DNA of 60,049 nucleotides from an uncultured Anaerovibrio sp. Its GTDB lineage: Bacteria > Bacillota > Negativicutes > Selenomonadales > Selenomonadaceae. Position 1 is the first letter of the stretch, and every line of letters begins with the position of its first letter. This document shows, piece after piece, positions 25,428 through 34,495 of this stretch. The stretch is from positions 1-60,049 of the forward strand of contig CAKPYV010000013.1 of the NCBI GenBank assembly GCA_934203205.1, given 5' to 3'. A program made the position numbers and the translations under genes. Under the pieces are notes generated by a model, which worked only from the letters and a program-made list of their open reading frames with translations, did no database searches and was not told where the DNA came from.

Positions 25428-27539
25428 CTATTCATATATTTTCCCATTATCTTTCAACTGCTCCAATATAGTCAACAAAATGCTTGCCTGAAATTCCTGT
25501 GGCATTTTACTAGAAACACCCCTAGACCATTTTTCTGCTGTACTCAAAGCCTGCCTCTGTTTGTCTGTACGCACAAGTTTAAGCGTCCTGGCATCCTTGG
25601 CTATAATATCCCACTTGTCATATAGCGCTACCACCCTTTCCAAAGATGAAATATTGTTATCAAACTTCTGAACAGAGGCCGCTTTGCGCTGGGCTTTTTT
25701 CTTGTCTGCCCGCAATTGAAGCATTTCCGCAATTTCCATAGGAATATGCATATCTATCTTTTCCTTCATGTTTTTCCAGCAGCCATCTTTTTTACACCAC
25801 TGAGTAACATTTGAAGTCACACGGACTGTATCAGAACTGTCTGTAATGAAGTCACAAACCTTGTGTGCCAATTCATCAAAGAAATCATTCATCATATCTG
25901 GAAGCTTCTGCTCTTTCCATATATATTCAAAATTAAATTCGTCCTTTGGATACTGTTCCTTCAAGAGATAATGAAACTCTGCCATAGTATATGTTACAAT
26001 ATTAGCTCTATATGCCTTGGGATACCATGATGCTTTAGAAACTATTTTTTCTATGGTCTTAAACATAATAGCCATAGCTACAGATTCCTTAAACCAGTAT
26101 TCATTAAATACCGCTTTATTGGATTCCCATTTTTCGCTGATTTCCTCAGCAAATTTCATAAAATTCGTCTGAGCACCACGGCTTACATACTGAGGATACC
26201 CCTCCCAGCTATAGCGATATTTTGCCAGATCTGTTTTAGTAATAACCTGCTCTTTAGGATGCTGCCTCAAATATTGATTTTTTTGCGCCTTAGTCATTTT
26301 CATCTGAGTTTGGGCAAACTGACCACGGGCACGCTCATAAAACCAATAAGTTTCATATTGAGCACCATCTACGGCTGGCGCCAGAATACGGCGGGATATT
26401 TTCTCCATTTCCACATGGAATGGTGATGTAGCAAAGAAATCTGCTTCACTGACTGCATTTTGGCTATTGGATGAGCGGGAAATATCGTTAATCAAAGTAT
26501 CTGCCGCATCCTGCTCCATTTCGCCAATCAAGGTCAGCTTCATCTGCACATAGATATTATCCAAATCAGCCTTATCCTTAAATCTGGCTGTAGCAAGGGA
26601 AGCCGTAGTCTGACCACCATTTATAATCTGAAAATCCTTAGCCCAGACCAATTTCAGGCCACCCGCACCATGTTCAAGCTTTAACTCCAAGGCTGTAGCC
26701 GCAATACCATTGTTATATGCAAAAAAGCGGTCTGGTTCATTCAGAATGGTAGCGCGTATTTTCTTATTAACTTTCCGTTTTACTGACAAAAAAGAGCGGA
26801 CATTGCCTTCCAGCAATCGGCTTCCATATTTATCATAAACATCTGCCAAAACCCGCCCAGAAATAACACAGAGATAACTCTTATAGGCTTGATTAGATAC
26901 TGCACTAGCCTCCAAGCTGGGAATCCCCTCTGCCACATATTCCCGAAAATCAATCTCAATAGGCTCCTTAACAGAACCGGAAACAGCAATATTATATATG
27001 CGCTCCATATCCCACAGAATACAATCGGCAGGAATTTTATTAACCAACAATTTTGGCAGGTTGGTTAAGTTGCGGCTTTTTTCCGCATTGGTCAACACAT
27101 ACAATTTAAATTTAGTTATTTCACCATTCTGGTTAAGCTCCCTGATTCTGTCAATAGCGTCTGCAACTGGCAGACTTGGCTCAACTTCCAAATATAAATT
27201 TGTGTTGATAGCCTCCTCAGCAAAATGCTTCAAGCGGCCGAAATCTGTTTCCGCCCTGCTCTTGGTCAAGGTTTTATTATCTTCCTCGTAATCAACCAGA
27301 AACAGCGAAAAACTGCCATCTGCTGCATCTTCATAGTAGCCATTTATCTGCATCTTGCGATTGCGGGCACCAGAATAGGTGAAATAAGCTTGCTCTATAG
27401 GTTCAGGCAAATAGTCCGAAGCCACCATATATTCATCTGTGACAATCTGCAAAAAAGCCGCATGAGTCCCTTCGCCCTGACTAACGGCAGCCGCATTTAC
27501 TGCCTGCAGCAATTGGTTCTTAAATTCACTATATTCCAT
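25428..27539 (-). CDS. AIPR family protein (abortive infection phage resistance)
   Basis: 703-aa protein of the AIPR family, first noted in abortive phage-resistance proteins. The diagnostic stretch IINGGQTTASL lies near residue 305, preceded by FFAYNNGIAATAL. The N-terminal third resembles the nuclease-like region that precedes AIPR in longer members. The molecular activity is not established. Its start overlaps the end of the DUF4420 gene by 11 nt, which argues for coordinated production with DUF4420, Z1 and the GHKL ATPase. Confidence 0.88.
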   Translation of the reverse strand: MEYSEFKNQLLQAVNAAAVSQGEGTHAAFLQIVTDEYMVASDYLPEPIEQAYFTYSGARNRKMQINGYYEDAADGSFSLFLVDYEEDNKTLTKSRAETDFGRLKHFAEEAINTNLYLEVEPSLPVADAIDRIRELNQNGEITKFKLYVLTNAEKSRNLTNLPKLLVNKIPADCILWDMERIYNIAVSGSVKEPIEIDFREYVAEGIPSLEASAVSNQAYKSYLCVISGRVLADVYDKYGSRLLEGNVRSFLSVKRKVNKKIRATILNEPDRFFAYNNGIAATALELKLEHGAGGLKLVWAKDFQIINGGQTTASLATARFKDKADLDNIYVQMKLTLIGEMEQDAADTLINDISRSSNSQNAVSEADFFATSPFHVEMEKISRRILAPAVDGAQYETYWFYERARGQFAQTQMKMTKAQKNQYLRQHPKEQVITKTDLAKYRYSWEGYPQYVSRGAQTNFMKFAEEISEKWESNKAVFNEYWFKESVAMAIMFKTIEKIVSKASWYPKAYRANIVTYTMAEFHYLLKEQYPKDEFNFEYIWKEQKLPDMMNDFFDELAHKVCDFITDSSDTVRVTSNVTQWCKKDGCWKNMKEKIDMHIPMEIAEMLQLRADKKKAQRKAASVQKFDNNISSLERVVALYDKWDIIAKDARTLKLVRTDKQRQALSTAEKWSRGVSSKMPQEFQASILLTILEQLKDNGKIYE

Positions 27540-28503
27540 TATACAAATCCCCCAACTCCTGCTGCTTCTCCAGCCAATCAGCTATACCATTCAGGCTTAA
27601 GGTATATTCTGCCTTGATAACGGCCTTGGGCACAGTGTCTAACCTTAAAGCTGGAAAAGTATCATCTACCCGATAAACACATACATCTCTAACAATAAAG
27701 GAATTTTTATCATACTCCTCATTTTCCTCATATCCATATTGCAGCAGTTTGCGGATAAAAATTTCCCTGCCGCTGCCGCAATCACTTATTATTTTGCTTA
27801 GTGCAGAAGCCAGTTTATTTAGGGTAACAGCCCCCGGTTTGTCAGCGGTTGTTTTTTCCAATTGATATACTACCAGCTGTCCTGCTTCTGATGTATCAAG
27901 CTGAGCTAAGGAAGATATTTTTACCTCTGACACTCCCTGCTTGACAGTTTTAATCTCGTACCATAAATCGTTTAAAACAAAATCACGCCGCTCTCGTTCC
28001 GGCCCCTGCCAGCCTGTAATAATATCATGGCTCTTATCTGGATTTTCCTTTATACGGCGATACAAAAAAGTAAGCTCTCCTATCAGGCCTCTTTGCGCTG
28101 CCTCGCTTAATAGATTGCCCCGCACCCTGCCCAGCATTTCCTGCCAGGACTCATAGCGGGAACATAATGCTGTCAAAGCTTGGTAATCACTATTTGTCTG
28201 GGCGGAATAATTAATAATATCCGCACATACATCAAGGAATATCTCCTTCTTGGCCGTATCATTCAGGGTAAAGACATAGTGATAACTGCCATCCTGTTGA
28301 AAAGTCCGACAGGCTATGGACTTAGTATTGGTAAATTTTTTCTGCTGATGGGTACTGACTGTAGCCAAAACCATATGACAGTACTCATCAAAACCAGTAT
28401 AAAACTCCAAGGGATGCTGGATATTCAGCCTTGTTCCCATATTTTTCTTTTGCACAGTCCGCTGCCACTGCTGTTCCAACTGCTGTCTATCCATAAATAT
28501 CAT
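27529..28503 (-). CDS. PD-(D/E)XK motif protein (DUF4420)
   Basis: 324-aa putative nuclease. The family signature GLIGELTFLYRR is near residue 140, and the PD-(D/E)XK core reads RRDFVLNDLWYEIKTVK near 175-190, supplying the D, E and K catalytic residues. In other genomes DUF4420 proteins sit with Z1, AIPR and GHKL ATPases in restriction-like loci. Here it overlaps the Z1 gene by 4 nt and the AIPR gene by 11 nt. It is probably the DNA-cutting subunit, which is an inference. Confidence 0.85.
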   Translation of the reverse strand: MIFMDRQQLEQQWQRTVQKKNMGTRLNIQHPLEFYTGFDEYCHMVLATVSTHQQKKFTNTKSIACRTFQQDGSYHYVFTLNDTAKKEIFLDVCADIINYSAQTNSDYQALTALCSRYESWQEMLGRVRGNLLSEAAQRGLIGELTFLYRRIKENPDKSHDIITGWQGPERERRDFVLNDLWYEIKTVKQGVSEVKISSLAQLDTSEAGQLVVYQLEKTTADKPGAVTLNKLASALSKIISDCGSGREIFIRKLLQYGYEENEEYDKNSFIVRDVCVYRVDDTFPALRLDTVPKAVIKAEYTLSLNGIADWLEKQQELGDLYNGI

Positions 28504-31304
28504 TCCTCATTATCATATATATCAGCGTATTCATTCTGCCAAGCAACCAGATTAACCTCATATTCTATGGTTTTTTCCTTTTCCCCCGTACTAGGAAAAC
28601 CAAGTCCCAAAGCACACAGTATAGGAGGCAGCGTGTCCAAATCAACTGGATTTTTAGAATCTACTGTTGGCTCTATAAAAAACAATGCCAAAAGAGGCCG
28701 GCGATTCTTTATCATATAACCGCTGCTGGAAGGATTTTTTTGCTTTTTGGCTTTTTCATCATAAAAAAGTTCTTTTACGTATTTAAATTGGTCTTTAGTT
28801 AAACCATTTTTAGTAATATCCACGGTAGCAATTCTTGCCCTGCTGCCTCCGATTTGAATAACATCACTACGCTTTGTAACGGTACGGCACATAGGATTTA
28901 TCAAAATCTTTCCATAATCCGTACTGATATTAAACACCTTGCTGCTTTCACCACTTGCTATTACTACATCCCAAATATTTTCGGACAAATTCTTTTTAAT
29001 ATACCTATACAAAGCATTACCTTGAAACGCCAGATTCCAGTGGGATGATTTGAAGCTTGTAACCAAATCAGCAATAACATCTCCACTAACCTCACGCCAA
29101 AATGCATTTTCGGGATGAATTACATCCTTATCAGTATACACTGGTGGCAGTCTCTTTATAAAATTAACGAACTGTTTATAATTCTGCTCTAAGGCCTCAG
29201 TATCATTCAATAAATTTGGCGATTCCAAATAACGATGGCTCAGTGTTACCGCTCTGCGAACAGTTTCTGCCGAACGCATTTTATTTCTAGCCGTAACTAT
29301 GAGAGAAGCAGGATGCCTGCGCACCCTTAGTCCAAATTCACTAGGGGTTAACCCCTGACCTTGCATATGGCGGATCTGCTCCTTCAGCTCTTCAGTAGCA
29401 TTGGTTATATAGCGGTACCAGCCAATAGCATCTGGAGCCAGCCATATTCTGCACAAATCCTCATACAAGTAACGATAACCAAACCAGCGTCCCATCTGCA
29501 TCAAGGTATCATACATCAAGGAGCGGCGATAAAAGAAAGTAACACACAGTCCCTCCAAGGTCAACCCGCGGGAAAAACTGTTGCCACCTACAGCTATAAC
29601 CCGCAATCCCTCATTATATCCATTATAATCTAATGGCTTGCTATTGTCCGTCCTTTTAGCACTGTTCTGCAGCCTCATTTCTATACCAGCCACAGCCTTA
29701 GGCAGATATTTCTTTCTTAGTTTTTCCCAATCTATTTTCACATTCTCGGCCAGCATTTCTGTATAAATGCGCTCCATGTCATTCAATACCTTATTATCCT
29801 TTACGTCAGTTTTTGCATAATTCTGAATTTCGCTTTTTACATTGTACAACCAGTCATTAACCAAATTATATATTCTGCTTTGCACAGCCGTAAACCTGCT
29901 GACATGAATCATCATAGAACGATGAGTTTCCTTATCCTGCTTATATTTCTTCTGCGTTGCTGCACGGCAATCACGCACCGCATTCATCAACAGAAAGTAA
30001 TATAAAGCCTTTTCCAAATCTGAAGGCAGTTTGTGTATTTCCAGCTCTTTCTTATGCTTATAGGGAATAATCTGCTCCATTTCATCAGTATTTATTTCTT
30101 CCAGCATATATTCATTATTTGGAACTTTGTTGTCATCATCGCTGCTTTCGTCTCCAAATATTTTAGTGGCTCCAATATAATTATTTGGCGTCTTCAGCGC
30201 ATAAATAAAATTGCTAGGGAATAGATCTGCCTTAGAAAACCTCTCTGCTTCCATTTCATCACTTTGATTTTCATCCTCTACATCAGGCTGTATAAATATA
30301 TTGGCAAAAGGTGTAGCTGTAATTCCTATATAGGCAGCCTTATGAAACCTCTTCAGTATACTGCGAATCCCTTCGTTTATGGCAGTTGGGGAATTGTCAT
30401 CACCGCTGGTATTTATAGAAGCATTATCTGCTTCATCGTCAATCAAAATCATAGGCTGCATAATTTTATTAGTACGCTCGTTAACGGATCTTTCCAGCCA
30501 TAAAGCCAAATTTTTCAAAATATTTTTCTGTTTTTTTACTACAAACAAAACCGGTACTTTAATATCCTTGATATCCACCTGCAGCCTATCTACAATAGCG
30601 GCATCAAAATCACTGGTTGTAGATGTAAACTGTGCCACATAAATGCTAGGATCTTTTTCGCCAACCCCTACTGCCCTTTTTCTGCCTCTCTTGCTAGGAT
30701 TATTCAGGGTGTCAAAGCTGCTGCGCCCCGCAAACTCCGCATCTAATCTGCTTTGCGTCTGTCTACGCAGATCCTCCAACATACCTGTAAGAACAATACA
30801 CACTTTATATCCAGCATCTACAGCCTTATTCAAAATAGCTGTATAAGTAGCTGTTTTACCAGACTGTACATCACCTATAACCAATCCCTTTCGCAAAAAA
30901 CCTTCTTCCTGTCTGGGATCTCCTGCCAGATCAACAATTACATCACTAGCTTCATCTAATGACTTAATAACATTAAACGGCCAACTCTTCCTTGTTCCTA
31001 AATATTGACGATACCTATCCCAATATGACCATTTTATTTCTGCCTTTGCTCCTGGCAGCCAATGCTTATACTCTTGTGAACCGACTATAAACCCACCATC
31101 CAAATTCATTTTTACATTTACCTTTGACTGTAATTCAGCCAAAAGCTCAGCATAATCATCATCACTTATAGTTCCTAAATTCTGTACCCCCTGACGCGCT
31201 GCCTCAGCAGCTTTTTCCAGCCCAGATGATGTTTCATCATCGCCCTTGTCAAAAAAAGCTTGTCCCAGACTAAAAAAAATATCTCGTACCGTATTATCAA
31301 TCAT
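28500..31304 (-). CDS. Z1 domain helicase-like ATPase
   Basis: 934-aa protein of the Z1 (PF10593) superfamily II helicase-related family. The Walker A motif is IGDVQSGKTATY near 145, the Walker B is ILIDDEADNASI near 290, followed by YIGITATPFANI, a motif III equivalent. The Z1 domain proper includes SRGLTLEGLCVTFFYRRS near 570 and MQMGRWFGYR near 600. Such proteins are thought to translocate on DNA. The gene begins 1 nt after the GHKL ATPase stop and overlaps DUF4420, so it is part of a tight four-gene unit. Confidence 0.92.
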   Translation of the reverse strand: MIDNTVRDIFFSLGQAFFDKGDDETSSGLEKAAEAARQGVQNLGTISDDDYAELLAELQSKVNVKMNLDGGFIVGSQEYKHWLPGAKAEIKWSYWDRYRQYLGTRKSWPFNVIKSLDEASDVIVDLAGDPRQEEGFLRKGLVIGDVQSGKTATYTAILNKAVDAGYKVCIVLTGMLEDLRRQTQSRLDAEFAGRSSFDTLNNPSKRGRKRAVGVGEKDPSIYVAQFTSTTSDFDAAIVDRLQVDIKDIKVPVLFVVKKQKNILKNLALWLERSVNERTNKIMQPMILIDDEADNASINTSGDDNSPTAINEGIRSILKRFHKAAYIGITATPFANIFIQPDVEDENQSDEMEAERFSKADLFPSNFIYALKTPNNYIGATKIFGDESSDDDNKVPNNEYMLEEINTDEMEQIIPYKHKKELEIHKLPSDLEKALYYFLLMNAVRDCRAATQKKYKQDKETHRSMMIHVSRFTAVQSRIYNLVNDWLYNVKSEIQNYAKTDVKDNKVLNDMERIYTEMLAENVKIDWEKLRKKYLPKAVAGIEMRLQNSAKRTDNSKPLDYNGYNEGLRVIAVGGNSFSRGLTLEGLCVTFFYRRSLMYDTLMQMGRWFGYRYLYEDLCRIWLAPDAIGWYRYITNATEELKEQIRHMQGQGLTPSEFGLRVRRHPASLIVTARNKMRSAETVRRAVTLSHRYLESPNLLNDTEALEQNYKQFVNFIKRLPPVYTDKDVIHPENAFWREVSGDVIADLVTSFKSSHWNLAFQGNALYRYIKKNLSENIWDVVIASGESSKVFNISTDYGKILINPMCRTVTKRSDVIQIGGSRARIATVDITKNGLTKDQFKYVKELFYDEKAKKQKNPSSSGYMIKNRRPLLALFFIEPTVDSKNPVDLDTLPPILCALGLGFPSTGEKEKTIEYEVNLVAWQNEYADIYDNEE

Positions 31305-31305
31305 T

Positions 31306-32757
31306 TTAATTATCTCCTATATATTCCTTCAAAACATTCAGATAACTATGGAAAGGCTCTACATCCTTTAGACTCTTCAAGGCACCTGTTACCACCCCTG
31401 CCGGCATATTCTGCACAAAGGAGTCCAGCATACTTCTAACCTGCTTTTCCGTTATCTTGGTTTCATTATCTATTTCCACATTATCATTATTCAAATCCAA
31501 CATCAGCTGATTAAGAGGAAGCATCTCCCCTGTCAAAAGAAGTAGCTGCTTCAAATCATGGTCGCAGCCGGGATGTTTTTCCAAGAACCTCGTTACCAGA
31601 GGGTGCTCTTCATTAACTTCATAGAAGAAGCCCCCATCCCTGGTTTTGCGCCTATTCCAAATATGCTGTATTTTGTCACTGGTTTCTTTCTTGCCTCGAT
31701 AAGTCCAAGTCCGCTTGCTTTTCTCTGCTACATTTCTAATCAACTCTTCCAAAGCACTAATGATGAACGGAGGCGGTGTTGCTGTAGACTTTTTTACATC
31801 CAGTACCCATTCACTATCAAAATCACTGGGAATATCAATACAGATTCTTGCCAACTGTGATAAAGGTGATTTTTTCATACGGCGGAACCATGTCCCCCAA
31901 ATAATAAGGCGTCTATTACGATAGATATAAAATCCCTGATTTTTGGCCAAATCTTCTGTAATTCCCAATAATTTATGATCCTTTTTTGTCATTTTGGAAA
32001 CATGGGGCAGCTGGATTGGCATAACCCGGATTTTACTGCTGACCTCATAAGGAGGTATCAGCTGCTGGCTTTTTTTCATCAGAAAGGGATCTGATGGCTC
32101 CACAGGTACGCCATTCATATTGATATGCACCTTTTTTTGACCATCGCTGCCTGACAAAAATCTGTGAAATACCAAGGAAATATGGCTGCGCACTACATCC
32201 ATACGGGAATTAAATACATTTCTAATATTCTCTCCCTGCTGCATTCTGTCCAGATTTTCCCACAAAACCATTGTGCCAGAGCTTTTTTCTTTAAGCTCCT
32301 CCAGCAAAGGTATTTTTTTTATATCTCTGCTGTTCAATACCATAACAACCCAGGTTTTATTTTCCCTAATAAGCTCCATATCCCAGCATCTGGCTTCCAG
32401 CTTATCCCCCTGCTTGGAAACCACAGTCAATTTATCACATTGGGATAAAGAGGCTGTTTTAAGTCCTAGACCAAAACGCCCCAAGTCATTTTTCTCCCTG
32501 TCCTCCAGCGGGCTTCTTCCACCATAACGCATGGCAGTATCAATTTCATCGCCATTCATGCCAACACCATCATCTATTATAGCCACATAAGCATTTTGTT
32601 CATTGCTGGCTGGCATATAAAAAATATCTATATTTTCCGCTCCTGCGGCCAAGCTATTGTCTAATATATCTGCAACCGCCGTTTCCGTGGAATAACCAAT
32701 TGCTCTGGTAGATTCCATCATAGCCAACGGTTCCGGTAATAAGCATTTAGTTTTCAT
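31306..32757 (-). CDS. MutL/MORC-like GHKL ATPase of a restriction-type system
   Basis: 483-aa ATPase. The GHKL (Bergerat) fold is clear: AVADILDNSLAAGA (N-box, near 30), IIDDGVGMNG (G1, near 62) and GRFGLGLKTAS (G2, near 95). The remainder is like the MORC/MutL S5 domain plus an uncharacterised C-terminus. Family members occur in restriction-modification loci with Z1, DUF4420 and AIPR proteins, as described by Iyer, Abhiman and Aravind (2008). A longer frame to 32835 exists, but ATG 32757 has GGGAG 9 nt upstream and opens the conserved domain, so it is preferred. Confidence 0.88.
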   Translation of the reverse strand: MKTKCLLPEPLAMMESTRAIGYSTETAVADILDNSLAAGAENIDIFYMPASNEQNAYVAIIDDGVGMNGDEIDTAMRYGGRSPLEDREKNDLGRFGLGLKTASLSQCDKLTVVSKQGDKLEARCWDMELIRENKTWVVMVLNSRDIKKIPLLEELKEKSSGTMVLWENLDRMQQGENIRNVFNSRMDVVRSHISLVFHRFLSGSDGQKKVHINMNGVPVEPSDPFLMKKSQQLIPPYEVSSKIRVMPIQLPHVSKMTKKDHKLLGITEDLAKNQGFYIYRNRRLIIWGTWFRRMKKSPLSQLARICIDIPSDFDSEWVLDVKKSTATPPPFIISALEELIRNVAEKSKRTWTYRGKKETSDKIQHIWNRRKTRDGGFFYEVNEEHPLVTRFLEKHPGCDHDLKQLLLLTGEMLPLNQLMLDLNNDNVEIDNETKITEKQVRSMLDSFVQNMPAGVVTGALKSLKDVEPFHSYLNVLKEYIGDN

Positions 32758-32873
32758 AGGTGAATACTCCCAATAAATAAAAATATGTTTAATTATATAT
32801 TCTACAACTATAATACAATTCCTGCTAAACTGCATAATAATATGTAAATTTAAAGAAAATTATGCACAAAAAA

Positions 32874-32895
32874 CCGGCCTAATTGCTTAGACCGG
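32874..32895 (-). terminator. Terminator after vsr
   Basis: Stem CCGGTCTAA with TTAGGCCGG on the minus strand (one G-U pair), then TTTTTT. It separates vsr from the GHKL-Z1-DUF4420-AIPR genes, which therefore probably use a promoter in the AT-rich stretch 32760-32870. No convincing -35/-10 pair was found there. Confidence 0.75.
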
Positions 32896-32904
32896 CCATC
32901 TTTA

Positions 32905-33312
32905 TCATATGTAGCTCAATATCTCTGCCAGCACACTATCCAAATCTTTCTTTATATCGCTTTCCCAGAACCGCAGCACCAGCCATCCCTGTTCTGTAAG
33001 CTGGTCGTTTACCTCTCTATCCCGTTCCACATTGCGAGCCAGCTTTTTCTGCCAATATGATTGATTGGTGTCTATCTGGCTTCCCGGTCTATCCTGATAC
33101 CCTCTGGCGTGCCAAAAATCCCCATCGACAAAGATAGCTATTTTCTGTCGGGTTAGAACTATATCCGGACAGCCTGTTAATTTGCGCCAATTCTTTCGAT
33201 AGCGTATGCCTCTATGCCACAATGCTTTGCGTAGCAATAGCTCAGGCTTGCTGTCTATTGCCCTGATATGCGCCATATTACGGCTTCTTTGTGCTGGTGT
33301 CATATCATCCAT
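32905..33312 (-). CDS. vsr: Very short patch repair endonuclease (Vsr)
   Basis: 135-aa strand-specific endonuclease that nicks at T:G mismatches created by deamination of 5-methylcytosine. It has RSRNMAHIRAIDSKPELLLR, then GCPDIVL with the catalytic aspartate, FVDGDFWHARGY with the histidine, and KLARNVERDREV, all typical of Vsr. A longer frame starts at 33357, but ATG 33312 has AGGAG 10 nt upstream. It follows a cytosine methyltransferase, as expected, but some Vsr-like proteins act as restriction nickases in defence loci. A terminator hairpin lies just before its ribosome binding site. Confidence 0.93.
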   Translation of the reverse strand: MDDMTPAQRSRNMAHIRAIDSKPELLLRKALWHRGIRYRKNWRKLTGCPDIVLTRQKIAIFVDGDFWHARGYQDRPGSQIDTNQSYWQKKLARNVERDREVNDQLTEQGWLVLRFWESDIKKDLDSVLAEILSYI

Positions 33313-33331
33313 AATCTTAATGCTCCTGCAA

Positions 33332-33366
33332 AAAAGGTGTATGCAAAACCTCTGCATACACCTTTT
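33332..33366 (-). terminator. Terminator or attenuator between dcm and vsr
   Basis: Perfect 14-bp stem AAAAGGTGTATGCA (33332-33345) with TGCATACACCTTTT (33353-33366), followed on the minus strand by TTTTTT and then directly by the vsr ribosome binding site. Read-through would be needed for vsr expression from the dcm promoter. Confidence 0.85.
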
Positions 33367-33381
33367 CTCCTAATATCAAAC

Positions 33382-34389
33382 TTAGCGAGGCCTATCTTCC
33401 AAAGCCACATAACCTGTATTATCCAAGGCCTGCAGCATAGCTTCTGCAATGCGGTGAATAACAGGTACACAGACAGAATTGCCTGCTTCCTTGTACAATC
33501 TGGTATCGCTCTGTTCAGGCAGTACAAAATTATCCCTATCAAAGCCCTGAGCAGTAAAGCACTCTCTAGGAGTCATTTTCCGTATACCATGTCTAGTTTT
33601 AATCAGGCATACATTGTGACCGCCGCCTCCTTGATTGGCCGTAAGAGTAGGAATTACACCGCTCTGATTCTTTCTGACATATTTTCTCCGCCACTGGTAG
33701 ATAGCAGGATTATCTATATCATCATCCTCCATAGCTTCTTCCAGCTGCTCATAAATATCGCCAGCAAAACGGCCCTCAGTGTAATAATAACGGTCTGGCA
33801 CATTACCTTCAAAATCAATAATATCCCGCACAGTATTGGTCAAAGGAATCTCCTCCGGCCACTGAAAAGCCTGCCGAGCTGCCTCGTTCTGAAATGCTAC
33901 TATATAGATTCTTTCTCTATTCTGCGCCACATTGCCATATTTCATAGCATTAAGTACCTTGTACTCAATATGGTAGCCCATATTCTGCAATTCCTCGCAG
34001 ATAATGCGGAATGTCCGGCCATCGTCATGAGATACCAGATTCTTCACATTCTCAAAAAGTGCTGCTTCCGGTCTATTATCATTAACAATTCTTGCTAACT
34101 GGAAAAAAAGCTCTCCTCTGCCCTTTTCATCCTGAAAGCCCTGCCGCAGTCCAGCTATGGAAAAAGCCTGGCATGGAAAACCACCTACGATAATATCAGT
34201 AATAGGTACATCCGAAGATTCTACCTTGTTAATATCACGCACATCAACCCTGATGGGAAAATTTTCCTCAAAAGTGGCTGCTGGATAGGAATCAAACTCA
34301 TTTGCATATACCGTCCTGCATCTACCTGTCTGCTGGAAGCCTAAATCAATGCCACCTACACCGGCAAAAAAAGACGCAATCGTCAGCAT
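33382..34389 (-). CDS. dcm: DNA (cytosine-5-)-methyltransferase
   Basis: 335-aa C5-methyltransferase. Motif I FFAGVGGIDLGF opens the protein; motif IV GGFPCQAFSIAG near 70 carries the catalytic cysteine; motif VI ENVKNL, motif VIII QNRERIYIV and motif X GNSVCVPVI follow in order. The target recognition region lies around residues 195-260 and its sequence specificity is unknown. The gene has a consensus-like promoter of its own and a terminator directly after it, so host protection can be made independently of the effector genes. Confidence 0.96.
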   Translation of the reverse strand: MLTIASFFAGVGGIDLGFQQTGRCRTVYANEFDSYPAATFEENFPIRVDVRDINKVESSDVPITDIIVGGFPCQAFSIAGLRQGFQDEKGRGELFFQLARIVNDNRPEAALFENVKNLVSHDDGRTFRIICEELQNMGYHIEYKVLNAMKYGNVAQNRERIYIVAFQNEAARQAFQWPEEIPLTNTVRDIIDFEGNVPDRYYYTEGRFAGDIYEQLEEAMEDDDIDNPAIYQWRRKYVRKNQSGVIPTLTANQGGGGHNVCLIKTRHGIRKMTPRECFTAQGFDRDNFVLPEQSDTRLYKEAGNSVCVPVIHRIAEAMLQALDNTGYVALEDRPR

Positions 34390-34422
34390 AGCTATAAGTT
34401 CCCCCTTTCAACAAATAAGAAC

Positions 34423-34451
34423 ATTATAGCAAAAAAATCTTCGTCAATCAA
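34423..34451 (-). promoter_or_regulatory. Promoter of the cytosine methyltransferase
   Basis: On the minus strand: -35 TTGATT (34446-34451), 17-nt spacer, -10 TATAAT (34423-34428), followed 34 nt later by the dcm start. It lies between the 527-aa gene and dcm. Confidence 0.75.
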
Positions 34452-34495
34452 TAATATGCTATTAATCTGTAGTAATATGGAACAAATAATATATT

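Noticed and set aside
32760..32870. Promoter of the GHKL-Z1 operon (TTGTAT and TATAAT on the minus strand)
   Set aside because: The spacing is only 15 nt, and other pairs in this AT-rich stretch are equally weak, so no specific promoter is claimed.
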